DNA of 64,000 nt from contig NZ_JASJPW010000001.1 in NCBI RefSeq assembly GCF_030052995.1, positions 2,470,001 through 2,534,000 of the forward strand. The letters are read 5' to 3'. A program made the translations under genes and the position numbers. The notes below the pieces were generated by a model. That model searched no databases, was not told the DNA's origin, and saw only the letters and a program-made list of their open reading frames with translations. Of this stretch, positions 1 to 9,642 are shown in pieces; position 1 is the stretch's first letter; each line of letters opens with the position of its first letter. This DNA is from Gemmobacter sp. 24YEA27. Lineage in GTDB: Bacteria > Pseudomonadota > Alphaproteobacteria > Rhodobacterales > Rhodobacteraceae.

Positions 1-1
1 G

Positions 2-1792
2 GGGATTTCGCTGACTTTCGGCGGCAATCCGGTATTTGATGATCTTTCGCTGACCGTTCAGCCGGGTGACCGGGTGGCGCTGGTCGGGCGCAATGGCACC
101 GGAAAATCCACACTCATGAAAGTGATGGCCGGCCTTGTTGAGGCGGATAAGGGCCAGGTCGTGGTGCCCGCCGGCGTCACGGTCGGCTATATGGAGCAGG
201 ATCCGGATCTGTCCGGCTTTGCGACTCTGGGTGAATTCGCGGCCTCGAAATTGCCCGAGGATGAGGCATGGCGGCTCTCGACCGTGGCGGATGGGCTGAA
301 ATTCGACCCGGATGTGCCGGTGGCGACGGCGTCCGGCGGCGAGAAACGCCGGGCGGCTCTGGCGAAACTGCTCGCCGAGGCACCGGAACTCATGCTCCTC
401 GATGAGCCGACCAACCATCTGGACATCCAGGCCATTGAATGGCTGGAAAATGAGCTGCGCGACACGCGGGCGGCCTTCGTGCTGATCAGCCATGACCGCA
501 CGTTTCTGAAGGCCCTGACACGCGCCACTTTGTGGATAGATCGCGGCGAGGTGCGGCGGCGCGAATCCGGGTTCGACGGTTTCGAGGACTGGCGCGAGAC
601 GATCTGGGCCGAAGAAGACGAGGCGCGTCACAAGCTGGATCGCAAGATCAAGGCCGAGGCGAAATGGGCGGTCGAGGGCATTTCTGCCCGCCGCAAGCGC
701 AATCAGGGCCGGGTCCGGGCGCTCGCGGCTCTGCGCGAGGAGCGGTCCTCGCAGATCCGCCGCCAGGGCACGGCGGCGATGGCGCTGGAAAGCGGGCCGG
801 TCTCGGGCAAACGGGTGATTGAGGCGGTCGGGCTGACCAAGGGGTTTGGCGATAAGACGATTGTCAGGGATTTTGACCTGCGGGTGCAGCGCGGTGACCG
901 TGTGGCTTTTGTCGGCCCGAACGGGGTTGGCAAGACCACGCTGCTGAAACTGCTGACCGGCGAGATTGCACCTGATGCCGGGACGGTCACGCTTGGGACC
1001 AGTCTTGAGATCGCGGTTTTCGACCAGACGCGTTCGCGCCTCGATCCGGATGCGAGCCTTTGGGAAAACCTGACCGGTGACCCGCTGATGGCAGTTTCGG
1101 GGGCGTCGGACCAGGTCATGGTGCGGGGTATACCGAAACATGTGGTCGGCTATCTGAAGGATTTCCTCTTTGATGAGGGACAGGCGCGGGCGCCGGTGCG
1201 CTCGCTGTCGGGCGGCGAGAAGGCGCGGCTTTTGCTGGCTAAAATTATGGCCTTGCCGTCCAATCTTCTGATCTTGGACGAGCCGACCAATGACCTTGAT
1301 GTCGAAACGCTTGATCTGCTGCAGGATATCCTGGGCGAATTTGACGGGACGGTGCTGCTGGTCAGCCATGACCGCGATTTCATCGACCGGGTGGCGACTG
1401 CAACGGTGGCGATGGAGGGGGATGGCCAGGTGACGGCCTATCCCGGCGGCTGGTCGGATTATGTGCGCCAAAGGCCTGACCGGCAGGCGCAAATGATCGC
1501 AGCCCCAAAGGCCGCGCCAAAAGCCGTCGAGAAAGAAACCGCAGCCACTTCAAATGGTTCTGCTCTGTCTTTCACAGAAAAAAAGCGGCTCGCGGACCTG
1601 CCGTCGCAGATGGAAAAGCTGGAGGCAGAGATCAACCGCCTCAGCGACCTTCTTGCCCAGGCCGATCTGTTCGAACGCGAACCAGTCAAGTTCCGCAAGG
1701 CCAGTGAGATGCTGGCCGAACGTGAGGCGGCACTGGCTGCGGCGGAAGCGGAATGGCTCGGCCTCGCGGAACGGGCCGAAGGCCAGGGCTGA
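2..1792 (+). CDS. ABC-F family ATPase, Uup-like (5' end outside window)
   Basis: The reading frame is open from base 2, so the gene starts before the window; roughly the first 10 residues of the first ATPase domain are missing. Two ABC cassettes without membrane segments are visible. The first has Walker A GRNGTGKST, signature SGGEKRRAALAKLLA and Walker B LMLLDEPTNHLD. The second has GPNGVGKTT, LSGGEKARLLLAKIMA and LLILDEPTNDLD. A charged linker follows the first cassette, and the last ~75 residues form a predicted coiled coil rich in Glu, Lys and Leu. This architecture is that of ABC-F proteins, which act on ribosomes or, for Uup, bear a C-terminal DNA-binding coiled coil. The coiled coil favours Uup over EttA; this subfamily call is inference. 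Confidence 0.9.
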   Translation, partial: GISLTFGGNPVFDDLSLTVQPGDRVALVGRNGTGKSTLMKVMAGLVEADKGQVVVPAGVTVGYMEQDPDLSGFATLGEFAASKLPEDEAWRLSTVADGLKFDPDVPVATASGGEKRRAALAKLLAEAPELMLLDEPTNHLDIQAIEWLENELRDTRAAFVLISHDRTFLKALTRATLWIDRGEVRRRESGFDGFEDWRETIWAEEDEARHKLDRKIKAEAKWAVEGISARRKRNQGRVRALAALREERSSQIRRQGTAAMALESGPVSGKRVIEAVGLTKGFGDKTIVRDFDLRVQRGDRVAFVGPNGVGKTTLLKLLTGEIAPDAGTVTLGTSLEIAVFDQTRSRLDPDASLWENLTGDPLMAVSGASDQVMVRGIPKHVVGYLKDFLFDEGQARAPVRSLSGGEKARLLLAKIMALPSNLLILDEPTNDLDVETLDLLQDILGEFDGTVLLVSHDRDFIDRVATATVAMEGDGQVTAYPGGWSDYVRQRPDRQAQMIAAPKAAPKAVEKETAATSNGSALSFTEKKRLADLPSQMEKLEAEINRLSDLLAQADLFEREPVKFRKASEMLAEREAALAAAEAEWLGLAERAEGQG

Positions 1793-1816
1793 ACGCTCTC
1801 CAATCTGCTCTGACTG

Positions 1817-1846
1817 GCATTCCGCCCGGCGACACGGGCGGAATGC
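1817..1846 (+). terminator. Hairpin after the ABC-F gene
   Basis: A perfect 12-bp stem (GCATTCCGCCCG with its complement) and 6-base loop lie 25 bases after the stop codon. Only a short T run (GGTTTT) follows a few bases later, so this may be a weak or factor-assisted terminator. The rest of the gap to 2135 shows no credible gene. Confidence 0.5.
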
Positions 1847-2135
1847 AGCCGGTTTTCAATCTGGCCCAGGCGGCTTTTGGCCAGGGGTGAACCGACCTGT
1901 TCACAATTGATCGCGCAATGCTCACGCCCTGGTGAGGTCGGGTTGCGCAGCGGCTCAAAGGCTCCGATGTCTTGCGCAGCACATCCCCGGCGGAGGCGGC
2001 TTCCGGTAATCCGGATGCTGTCTGGCAAGTGACGAGGGAATGGCGCTCCTGCTCCTCATGGATCAGCGCGGCGCTTTTCTCTGAAGGCACTGTCCGGAGC
2101 CCGATCGGGGGGATGCGGAACAAAGGAGTTAACGA

Positions 2136-2744
2136 ATGAAACGTATCGCAGCGATCCTCGCTTTCAGTGCACTGGCAGCCCCTGCTTTTGCCGGCGGCCC
2201 GGCCGTCGTGGTGGATGAGCCAGTGGTGATCGCCCCGGCGCCGGTCGTGGTCTCGGCCCCGCAAGGCAACTGGGCTGGCTTTTACGGTGGTGCAAGCCTT
2301 GGTTATGGCAACTTCGACGGCGAAACCGCCGGCGTGAAAGTGCTGGATGGCGACGGCGCAATCGGCGGCGTGCAGCTCGGCTATCGCTGGGACCTCGGCA
2401 ATACCGTGATCGGTGTTGAAGGGGCTTTCGCGGGCTCGAACATCAAGGATGATGCGGTCGACGCCAAGCTGAAGAACAAAACCGACCTCAAGCTGCAGCT
2501 CGGCTATGATCTCGGCCAGTCGCTGATCTATGCGACCGCCGGTGCGTCCTGGGCCAAGGCCAGCATCGCAGGCACCAATTACTCGGACAATGGCTGGGTC
2601 GCCGGTCTCGGCTATGACTATGACCTCGGCAATAACTGGGTCGTGGGTGCCGAATACCTGTACAACAAATACGACAATTTCGACAATTCCGGCGTCGATC
2701 TTGACGGCAGCACTTTCGCGATCCGGGCGAACTACCGCTTCTGA
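2136..2744 (+). CDS. Outer membrane beta-barrel protein (Omp25/OmpA-like porin family)
   Basis: The 202-residue product begins with a signal peptide (MKRIAAILAFSALAAPAFA, cleavage after AFA). A Pro/Val-rich linker of about 25 residues follows, then alternating Gly/aromatic strands such as WAGFYGGASLGYG, GGVQLGYRWDLG, LKLQLGYDL and WVAGLGYDYDLG. It ends in FAIRANYRF with a C-terminal Phe, the usual outer-membrane insertion signal. Length and pattern match the eight-stranded small barrel family seen in Rhizobiales and Rhodobacterales (Omp25/Omp31-like). The start is supported by AAAGGAG seven bases upstream. It is monocistronic with its own terminator. Its specific role (structural barrel, adhesin or haem binding) cannot be told from sequence. 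Confidence 0.85.
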   Translation: MKRIAAILAFSALAAPAFAGGPAVVVDEPVVIAPAPVVVSAPQGNWAGFYGGASLGYGNFDGETAGVKVLDGDGAIGGVQLGYRWDLGNTVIGVEGAFAGSNIKDDAVDAKLKNKTDLKLQLGYDLGQSLIYATAGASWAKASIAGTNYSDNGWVAGLGYDYDLGNNWVVGAEYLYNKYDNFDNSGVDLDGSTFAIRANYRF

Positions 2745-2772
2745 TCCAGGGCACTGACCCATCTGCAATCCG

Positions 2773-2806
2773 GGCGCCGCCAGCCATTGGCGGCGCCTTT
2801 TTTTTC
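2773..2806 (+). terminator. Rho-independent terminator of the outer-membrane protein gene
   Basis: Stem GGCGCCGCC / GGCGGCGCC with a 7-base loop is followed directly by a run of nine T. The gap from here to cysS at 3061 shows no gene. Confidence 0.9.
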
Positions 2807-3060
2807 CGACGTCGTGGCTCAGGGCGCAGGAAAGGTCTTGGACTCGCCGCACAGCCATGGCACAGAGCAACACGACGACAAATAGTGAAATGGGGCGCAG
2901 GACCCCAAAGTGAAGGGGCCGGTCGAATGACAAGATTGCGCATGACCTTCATCTGCTGCATTACCCGCTGATCCAGGATCGCGCGGGCGGCTTCGTCTTA
3001 TCCCAGACAGAACCGGTAAGCCCCGCGCGGGGGAGAAGCATCGCGCGAGGAGCATAACGG

Positions 3061-4422
3061 GTGACCATCCGGCTGACCAATACGAAGACGCGTCGCAAGG
3101 AAGTGTTTGAGCCGATCAACAGGGATCGGGTGCGGATCTATGTCTGTGGCCCGACCGTCTATGACCGCGCCCATATCGGTAATGCCCGCCCGGTGGTTGT
3201 GTTCGACACACTGTTCCGGTTGGTGCGGCATGTTTATGGCGATAATTCAGTGGTTTATGCGCGAAACTTCACGGATGTTGATGACAAGATCAACGCCCGC
3301 GCCGCCGAAACCGGCCGCCCGATCCGCGACATCACCGATGAAACCATCCGCTGGTATCACGAAGATATGGATGCGCTTGGCGCGTTGCGCCCGACGCATG
3401 AGCCGCGCGCAACCGAATATATTGGCGCGATGATCACGATGATCGAGGGGCTGATCGAAAGCGGCCATGCCTATGCCGCCTCGGGTCATGCTCTGTTCCG
3501 GGTGCGCAGCTACCAGGATTACGGCGCGCTGTCGGGGCGTTCGGTCGATGATATGATCGCCGGCGCCCGGGTCGAGGTTGCGCCCTATAAAGAAGACCCG
3601 ATGGATTTCGTGCTCTGGAAGCCTTCGGACGAAGGCGTTCCCGGCTGGGAAAGCCCCTGGGGGTACGGAAGGCCCGGCTGGCATATCGAATGCTCGGCAA
3701 TGTCATATGAATTGCTTGGCGAGAGCTTCGACATTCACGGCGGTGGGCTCGATCTGCAATTCCCGCATCATGAGAATGAGATCGCGCAAAGCTGCTGCGC
3801 CCATCCGCATGGGTCTTTTGCACGGGTCTGGATGCATAATGAGATGCTCCAGGTCGAAGGCAAGAAGATGTCCAAATCCCTCGGCAATTTCTTCACTGTG
3901 CGCGATCTGCTGGATCAGGGCTATCCGGGCGAGGTGATCCGGATGGTCTATCTGGGCACCCATTACGGCAAGCCGATGGACTGGACGCATGAAAAGGCGA
4001 TCCAGGCCGAGGGGACATTGCGCAAATGGCGTCAGCTGGTGGAAGGCGTGTCGCCGGGCGAGCCTGCACCCCGGGTGGTCGAGGCGCTGTCAGATGATCT
4101 GAACACGGCGGGCGCGATTGCGGTCTTGCATGAACTGGCCCGCGACGGCGATGCGGCGGGGCTGAAGGCCTCGGCCGTGATGCTGGGTCTTCTGGAGGAT
4201 CACATGGGGGCCTGGACGGGGGCAGGGATTGACCTCGCTCCCTGGGCTGCCCGGCTGGCATCCTTGCGCGAAGCGGCGATGGTATCGAAAGATTTCGCGC
4301 CAGTTGATGCGATGAAAGCCGCGTTGTTGGCGGCAGGCGTTGAGGTGCGGATGTCGAAAGCGGGGGTAGAACTGATGCCGGGCCCCGGTTTTGACGCAGC
4401 AAGGCTGGAGGCGCTGGACTGA
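3061..4422 (+). CDS. cysS: Cysteine--tRNA ligase
   Basis: This 453-residue class I aminoacyl-tRNA synthetase charges tRNA-Cys with cysteine in the cytoplasm. Family landmarks are visible: [15 protein letters not shown] (HIGH-type motif plus the first zinc Cys), the zinc and cysteine pocket region around [10 protein letters not shown] and [11 protein letters not shown], and [10 protein letters not shown] (KMSKS loop). The start is GTG at 3061, preceded by GAGGAG about nine bases upstream; the next residues [13 protein letters not shown] match the usual N-terminus. The C-terminal DALR domain is short, as in alphaproteobacterial CysS. The gene abuts cimA, and both probably lie in one transcript. 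Confidence 0.96.
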   Translation: MTIRLTNTKTRRKEVFEPINRDRVRIYVCGPTVYDRAHIGNARPVVVFDTLFRLVRHVYGDNSVVYARNFTDVDDKINARAAETGRPIRDITDETIRWYHEDMDALGALRPTHEPRATEYIGAMITMIEGLIESGHAYAASGHALFRVRSYQDYGALSGRSVDDMIAGARVEVAPYKEDPMDFVLWKPSDEGVPGWESPWGYGRPGWHIECSAMSYELLGESFDIHGGGLDLQFPHHENEIAQSCCAHPHGSFARVWMHNEMLQVEGKKMSKSLGNFFTVRDLLDQGYPGEVIRMVYLGTHYGKPMDWTHEKAIQAEGTLRKWRQLVEGVSPGEPAPRVVEALSDDLNTAGAIAVLHELARDGDAAGLKASAVMLGLLEDHMGAWTGAGIDLAPWAARLASLREAAMVSKDFAPVDAMKAALLAAGVEVRMSKAGVELMPGPGFDAARLEALD

Positions 4423-4460
4423 TGGATGCGGCAGGCAGCGGGGGCTTTCTGCTCCCCACA

Positions 4461-4490
4461 CCCCCGGGAATATTTGCTTCAAGAAGAAGG
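4461..4490 (+). repeat. Dispersed intergenic element (CCCCGGGAATATTTG type)
   Basis: The cysS-cimA gap contains cccccgggaatatttg followed by an A/G-rich tail. Related cores occur after the esterase gene (9541-9610), after dgt (40658-40690) and after gluQRS (56563-56590). It looks like a family of short sequences placed at gene ends in Rhodobacteraceae; its role is unknown to me. Confidence 0.4.
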
Positions 4491-4499
4491 GGCGCCGGA

Positions 4500-6119
4500 A
4501 TGAAAGAGCGTCTTTATCTCTTTGATACCACTTTGCGTGACGGGCAGCAGACCCAGGGCGTGCAATTCTCGGCCGCAGAGAAAGTGGCGATTGCGCGGGC
4601 GCTCGACCGGCTTGGGGTGGATTACATCGAGGGCGGCTGGCCGGGCGCGAACCCGACCGACAGCGATTTCTTCCGCGAGGCGCCACAGACCCGGGCGGTG
4701 ATGACCGCTTTTGGCATGACAAAGCGGGTCGGACGGTCGGCCGAGAATGACGATATGCTGGCGGCGGTGCTGGATGCGGGAACGCCGGCGGTTTGCCTGG
4801 TGGGCAAGACCCATGAGTTTCATGTCACCACCGCGCTTGGTGTGACGCTGGAGGAAAACCTCGACGCGATTTCAGCGTCTTTGCGCCATGTCGTGGCGAA
4901 AGGGCGCGAGGCTTTGTTTGATGCCGAGCATTTCTTTGATGGTTACCGCGCCAATCCGGGCTACGCGCTGGATTGTCTGCGCGAAGCCGAAGCGGCGGGC
5001 GCGCGCTGGATCGTGCTTTGCGACACCAATGGCGGAACACTTCCAGGTGAGGTCGGGCAGGTGGTGCGCGAGGTGATCGCGGCGGGCATTCCGGGGGCGA
5101 GGCTTGGCATCCATTGCCATGACGATACCGGCAATGCTGTCGCCAATTCGCTGGCGGCGGTCGAGGCTGGGTGCCGTCAGATCCAGGGCACGCTGAATGG
5201 GCTGGGCGAGCGCTGCGGCAATGCCAATCTGGTGACGCTGATCCCGACACTGAAGTTGAAAGCGCCCTTTGTGGAGGCGCTTGAAACCGGGGTCACCGAT
5301 CAGGCGATGGCCACGCTGGTGAAGACCAGCCGGATGCTGGACGATATCCTGAACCGGGTGCCGTTGCGCTCGGCGCCCTATGTGGGGGCCTCGGCTTTTG
5401 CCCATAAGGCGGGTCTGCATGCCAGTGCGATCCTCAAGGATCCCTCGACCTATGAGCATATGGATCCGGGGCTTGTCGGCAATACCCGCCAGATCCCGAT
5501 GTCGAACCAGGCCGGGCAGTCAAACCTGCGTGCGCAGCTGGCGGCAGCGGGGATCATGGTCGATCCGAAAGACCCGCGCCTTGCGCTGATCCTTGAAGAG
5601 GTGAAACGGCGTGAAGATCAGGGCTATGCCTATGATGGCGCCCAGGCCTCGTTCGAGATGGTGGCGCGGCGCGAACTGGGGCTGGCTGCGCATTTTTTCG
5701 AAGTGCTGCGCTACCGGGTGACGGTCGAGCGGCGCGATGAGCCCGATGGCAGCCGCCGGACCCTCTCAGAGGCGGTGGTGGTGGTCGATGCCGGGGGTGA
5801 ACGGATGCTTTCGGTTTCGGAAAGCCAGGACGGGGCGGGGAATGACCGCGGCCCGGTCAATGCCTTGTGGAAGGCACTGGCCAAGGATCTCGGCCCCTGG
5901 CAGGCGCTGATCGGGGATATGCGGCTCGTGGATTTCAAGGTCCGGATCACGCAGGGCGGCACCGAGGCGGTTACCCGGGTGATCATCGACAGTGAGGATG
6001 GCAAGGGACGTCGCTGGTCGACGGTTGGGGTCTCGCCCAACATAGTTGATGCGTCTTTCGAGGCGCTGCTTGACGCGGTGCGCTGGAAGCTGACCCGCGA
6101 TACGGAGGCGGCATCGTGA
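4500..6119 (+). CDS. cimA: (R)-citramalate synthase
   Basis: The product condenses pyruvate with acetyl-CoA to citramalate, the first step of a threonine-independent isoleucine route. The 539-residue protein opens with MKERLYLFDTTLRDGQQTQG, the DTTLRDG metal/substrate motif of the DRE-TIM metallolyase family. GIHCHDDTGNAVANSLAAVEAGCRQIQGTLNGLGERCGN carries the HxH metal ligands. The C-terminal ~150 residues match the LeuA regulatory dimer domain, where allosteric control normally sits. An upstream in-frame ATG at 4422 exists, but the intervening residues are unlike the family and fall in the intergenic repeat, so ATG at 4500 is chosen. The 3' end overlaps the next gene by four bases (GTGA), implying coupled translation. 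Confidence 0.93.
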   Translation: MKERLYLFDTTLRDGQQTQGVQFSAAEKVAIARALDRLGVDYIEGGWPGANPTDSDFFREAPQTRAVMTAFGMTKRVGRSAENDDMLAAVLDAGTPAVCLVGKTHEFHVTTALGVTLEENLDAISASLRHVVAKGREALFDAEHFFDGYRANPGYALDCLREAEAAGARWIVLCDTNGGTLPGEVGQVVREVIAAGIPGARLGIHCHDDTGNAVANSLAAVEAGCRQIQGTLNGLGERCGNANLVTLIPTLKLKAPFVEALETGVTDQAMATLVKTSRMLDDILNRVPLRSAPYVGASAFAHKAGLHASAILKDPSTYEHMDPGLVGNTRQIPMSNQAGQSNLRAQLAAAGIMVDPKDPRLALILEEVKRREDQGYAYDGAQASFEMVARRELGLAAHFFEVLRYRVTVERRDEPDGSRRTLSEAVVVVDAGGERMLSVSESQDGAGNDRGPVNALWKALAKDLGPWQALIGDMRLVDFKVRITQGGTEAVTRVIIDSEDGKGRRWSTVGVSPNIVDASFEALLDAVRWKLTRDTEAAS

Positions 6120-6883
6120 GCCTTGACGCCTGTGCCGCGCTGGTTGCGCGCGGCGATCCCGACCGCTGGCAGGCGCTGATGGCGGCGCCGGTTCAGGCGC
6201 GGGCTGATCTTTTGCCGCTTTACGCGTTCAATCTGGAACTGGCGCGCATCCCCTGGGCCACGAAAGAGCCGATGATCGCCGAGATGCGGCTGCAGTGGTG
6301 GCGCGAGGTGGTCGAGGCCGCGATTGCCGGAGAGCCCGCGCGTGCGCATGAGGTGGCGGGGCCGCTGAACGCGCTGATCCGCGACAAATCGCTGCCATTC
6401 GAGGCCTTTGACCAGATGATCGAGGCGCGCCGCCATGACGCCTGGGGTGGGGTTTTCACCTCGGAGACCGCCTTTTACGACTATCTGGGCGCGACCGGTG
6501 GCGGGCTGATGTGGCTTTCGGCGCTGGCGCTTGGGGCAGGGCCTGCGGCAGAAGAGCAGGTGCGGCTTTATGGCCGGGCCTCGGCGATGGCGGGCTATTT
6601 CCTCGCGGTGCCGGAACTGACCGCGCGGGGCCGTCACCCCTTGCCCGAGGCCGCGCCGGAGGCGCTGGCGCGTGAGGGGCTCGGGTGGCTGAAGGCGGCA
6701 AGGGCAGGGCGACGCCGCATCCCGCGGGCGGCGCGGGCGGCGCTTTTGCCGGGCTGGCAGGCCGGGGCGGTTCTGGCGCGCGCTTCGGCTGATCCGGCTG
6801 CGATCGCCGAGGGCCGGCTGACACTTGCGGAATTCAGCCGGCGCGGCGGGTTGTTATGGCAGGCGCTCAGCGGGCGGTTCTGA
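6116..6883 (+). CDS. Squalene/phytoene synthase family protein (NDUFAF6-like)
   Basis: The 255-residue product belongs by pattern to the all-helical squalene/phytoene synthase fold: LYAFNLELARIPWATKEPMIAEMRLQWWREVVEA near the N-terminus and a central YDYLGATGGGLMWLSALALG helix. The two aspartate-rich prenyl-diphosphate motifs of real phytoene synthases (DxxxD) are not evident. It therefore resembles the NDUFAF6-like branch, linked in eukaryotes to complex I assembly, rather than a carotenoid enzyme. Start GTG at 6116 overlaps the cimA stop as GTGA. It ends at 6883, directly against the convergent MFS gene. No carotenoid genes are nearby. The non-catalytic role is inference. Confidence 0.75.
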   Translation: MSLDACAALVARGDPDRWQALMAAPVQARADLLPLYAFNLELARIPWATKEPMIAEMRLQWWREVVEAAIAGEPARAHEVAGPLNALIRDKSLPFEAFDQMIEARRHDAWGGVFTSETAFYDYLGATGGGLMWLSALALGAGPAAEEQVRLYGRASAMAGYFLAVPELTARGRHPLPEAAPEALAREGLGWLKAARAGRRRIPRAARAALLPGWQAGAVLARASADPAAIAEGRLTLAEFSRRGGLLWQALSGRF

Positions 6884-8100
6884 TCACGCCTCTTTCGGGC
6901 GCAGCCAGAGCCAGATCAGCGCCCCGCCGGCCAGCACGAGGAAAGGCAGCATCGCAAGATTGACCATCTGCCAGCCGGTCTGGGGCGATCCCCCGAGCAG
7001 TTCATCAGCCCGCCTGAGGACAGCGACGCCAGCGTCACGCCCCCGAATACGACCAGATCATTCAGCCCCTGCAGGCGGCCACGCTCTTCCGGGCGCTGTG
7101 CGGCGGTCAGCATCGTGGTCGCGCCGATGAAGCCGAAATTCCAGCCAAGGCCAAGCAGGATCAGCGCGGCGTAAAAATGCTCAAGCTGGACGCCGGTCAT
7201 CGCGACCGCTCCGGCACCGGCGAGGATCATCAGCCCGATGGCGATGATCTTCTCGACCCCGAAACGGGCGATCAGATGGCCCGTGAAGAAACTTGGCAGA
7301 TACATGGCCAGCACATGGGCCGAGACGATGTTCGAGGCGTCGGATTTCTCAAAGCCGCAGCCCACCACGGCCAGCGGCGACGAGGTCATGACGAGGTTCA
7401 TCAGCGCGTAAGAGACCGTGGCGCAGATCATCGCGACTGCGATCACGGGGGTGCGGATCAGCTCGCCCCGGCTGCGGCCCTGGCCAGTATCGACACGCGC
7501 AACAGGGCGTGGGATTTTCAGCGCGAAGAACAGGAAAAGACCTATCAGGTTGATTGCGATGATGGCGAGATAGCTGCCGGTAAAGGTGATGACCAGCGCA
7601 TCCGAGGTCGCGCGGAAGATCAGCGGCGCCAGCATCGCGGAAAGCAGCCCGCCCCCCATGACCCAGGAAATGGCGCGTGGGCGGAAGCTGTCTGATGCGG
7701 TATCCGCCGCGGCGAACCGGTAGAAGCCCTGCGCGCTCATATAGATGCCGGAACAGAAAGCTCCGATGCAAAAGAGGGTGAAACTGCCCACCCACAGCCC
7801 CCAGGCGCCGAAGCCCCCGCCGAGCGCGCCGCCAAGCGCACCGAGGATAAACCCTGCCGCCCGCCCGTAGCGCTGCATGAAGGCCGATATCGGCGTGGCA
7901 CTCAGCATCGAACCCAGCACCGTGAGCGTGATCGGAAGCGTCGCCCAGCAGATGTTTGAGGCAAGGCTCTGCCCCGCCAGCCCCGCCACGGTGAAGATCA
8001 GCGGCATCTGTGCGCCCAGGAGTGCCTGGGCGATGATCAGGATCATCACATTGCGCCTGGCCAGCGCGTCGGAAGCGGGAGAGGGATGAGTCGCGGTCAT
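6884..8100 (-). CDS. MFS transporter, with a one-base frameshift near its 3' end
   Basis: About 400 residues with twelve predicted membrane spans. The first span begins NVMILIIAQALLGAQMPLIFTVAGLAG, followed by alternating hydrophobic helices and short basic loops such as MQRYGR. This is a major facilitator superfamily layout; the substrate cannot be named. The start is ATG at 8100 (MTATHPSP); an upstream ATG at 8136 adds only a proline-rich stretch. The frame runs off at about 6990, where five C (plus strand) stand where six are needed. Restoring one base gives a natural last helix and tail (GWQMVNLAML to LIWLWLRPKEA), ending at 6884. A sequencing error is more likely than a true mutation. 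Confidence 0.78.
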
Positions 8101-8203
8101 GGCCTGAGGTAAGGGCTTCCCGGGGGGCAGGGTCAAGGGGCCGCCAGCACCGTGGCACTGCGGCGGATTGCCATTGGCCGCGGCTCATGATCAGGATGCG
8201 CCC

Positions 8204-8839
8204 ATGACCACGCCCCGCATCATTCTGGGCGAGCCCTGTCTCGCCGAAGGGATCGACTGGCTCTCGCGCCTCGATCCGCGCTTTGCCCGTGCCGCCGGGC
8301 TGACCGGAATGCCGCCATTGCGGCTGCGCGCCGACGGATTCGAAGCGCTGCTGGATGCAATCATCTCGCAGCAGGTCTCGGTCGCTTCGGCCACAGCGAT
8401 CCGGGCACGGATGGCGGCGGCGGGCTATCTCGATGAGGACCGCATTGACGCGGCCAGCGAAGAGGATCTGCGCGCGGCCGGCCTTTCACGACAGAAGGCA
8501 CGCTATGCCAGGGCGTTAGCAGCGGCGCGGCTGGATTATGCGGGCCTCAGGCAGGCGCCGACCGATGGGGTGATTGCAACGCTGGTGGCGCTGCCCGGGA
8601 TCGGGCGCTGGACCGCCGAGATCTATGCGATGTTCGCGCTTGGCCATGCCGATGTCTTCGCGCCCGGCGATCTGGCTTTGCAGGAATCCGCGCGCAGGCT
8701 GTTTGGCCTCGACGAACGCCCCTCGGAAAAGGATCTTCGCGCCATGTCACTGGCCTGGGCCCCCTGGAGATCGGTTGCGGCACGGCTTTTGTGGTCCTAC
8801 TACCGGGTGGACAGGGGCCGTGAAGGGATCATGGGATGA
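8204..8839 (+). CDS. DNA-3-methyladenine glycosylase (AlkA-type, HhH-GPD)
   Basis: The 211-residue product contains the helix-hairpin-helix/GPD signature of base-excision glycosylases: LDAIISQQVSVASATAIRAR, then LVALPGIGRWTAEIYAMFALGHADVFAPGDLALQ, with the catalytic Asp in PGDLALQ. It would excise alkylated purines (3-methyladenine and related lesions) from DNA. It lacks an N-terminal AlkA beta domain, which is normal for the short AlkA-like proteins of Rhodobacterales. ATG at 8204 (MTTPRIILGEP) is preferred over one 12 codons upstream. Its stop overlaps the esterase start by four bases (ATGA), so the pair is translationally coupled. Confidence 0.88.
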   Translation: MTTPRIILGEPCLAEGIDWLSRLDPRFARAAGLTGMPPLRLRADGFEALLDAIISQQVSVASATAIRARMAAAGYLDEDRIDAASEEDLRAAGLSRQKARYARALAAARLDYAGLRQAPTDGVIATLVALPGIGRWTAEIYAMFALGHADVFAPGDLALQESARRLFGLDERPSEKDLRAMSLAWAPWRSVAARLLWSYYRVDRGREGIMG

Positions 8840-9494
8840 GAGAGCTGAATTTCGGACGCAAGGGTGCAGCGCAGGGACGGGCGAAATCGCTGATCGTGTT
8901 CCTGCATGGTTACGGCGCCGACGGAAATGACCTTCTGGGCCTTGCCGATGCTTTGGCGCCGCATCTGCCGGATACGGCCTTTGCCGCGCCCGACGCGCCG
9001 GAACCCTGCGCCGGCACGCCATTCGGGCGGCAGTGGTTCCCGATCCCATGGCTTGACGGCTCCTCCGAAGAAGCGGCGCGCCAGGGGTTGCTTGCGGCGG
9101 CAGAAGACCTGAACGGCTTTCTGGATGCGAGGCTGAAAGACGAGGGGCTGGAGCCATCTGCCCTTGCGCTGATCGGGTTTTCACAAGGCGCGATGATGAG
9201 CCTGCATGTCGCCCCCCGCCGCAGCCTGCCACTGGCGGGTATTGTCGCTATTTCCGGACGGCTGCTCGCTCCGGAATTGCTCTCAGCCGAGGCGAAGGTG
9301 AAGCCCCGGTGCTGCTGATCCATGGCGATCAGGATCCGGTGGTCCCCTTTGAGGATATGTCCCTTGCAGGAAACGCGCTGGTCAGCGCCGGATTCGAGAC
9401 CTATGCGCATGTGATGCAGGGAACCGGTCACGGTATCGCGCCCGACGGCCTTGGCGCGGCGCTCGGCTTCCTGAAAGAACGCCTGCCGGGGTGA
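8836..9494 (+). CDS. Phospholipase/carboxylesterase family alpha/beta hydrolase, frameshifted
   Basis: An alpha/beta hydrolase of the bacterial carboxylesterase/lysophospholipase family. The first part has SLIVFLHGYGADGNDL (oxyanion strand) and LIGFSQGAMMSL (GFSQG nucleophile elbow). The second part, in another frame from about 9309, has LLIHGDQDPVVPFEDM (acidic residue) and MQGTGHGIAPDG (catalytic His). The two join if one C is added to the run of four at 9304-9307 (KVKPPVLLIHGDQD). The catalytic triad is therefore complete across the shift, and the lesion looks like a homopolymer error. The start overlaps the glycosylase gene. The substrate is unknown. Confidence 0.82.
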
Positions 9495-9546
9495 TTTTCA
9501 CTGGTCGGGCTGGGGGCGCTGCCCCCGTCCCGTTCCGGGACTCCCC

Positions 9547-9604
9547 GGGATATTTAGAGACAGATGAAAGTCCTCAGCTGATTTCATCTGTCTCTAAATA
9601 TCCC
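9547..9604. terminator. 23-bp perfect inverted repeat between convergent genes
   Basis: The arm beginning gggatatttagagacagatg (9547-9569) is perfectly complementary to 9582-9604, with a 12-base loop. It lies between the esterase gene (plus) and glk (minus), so it can serve as a bidirectional transcript end. It is built around the same ATATTT core as the dispersed intergenic element at 4461-4490. Confidence 0.75.
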
Positions 9605-9642
9605 CGCCGGAGGCTTCCGCAATCAGCCGGAGGCGCAGCGTT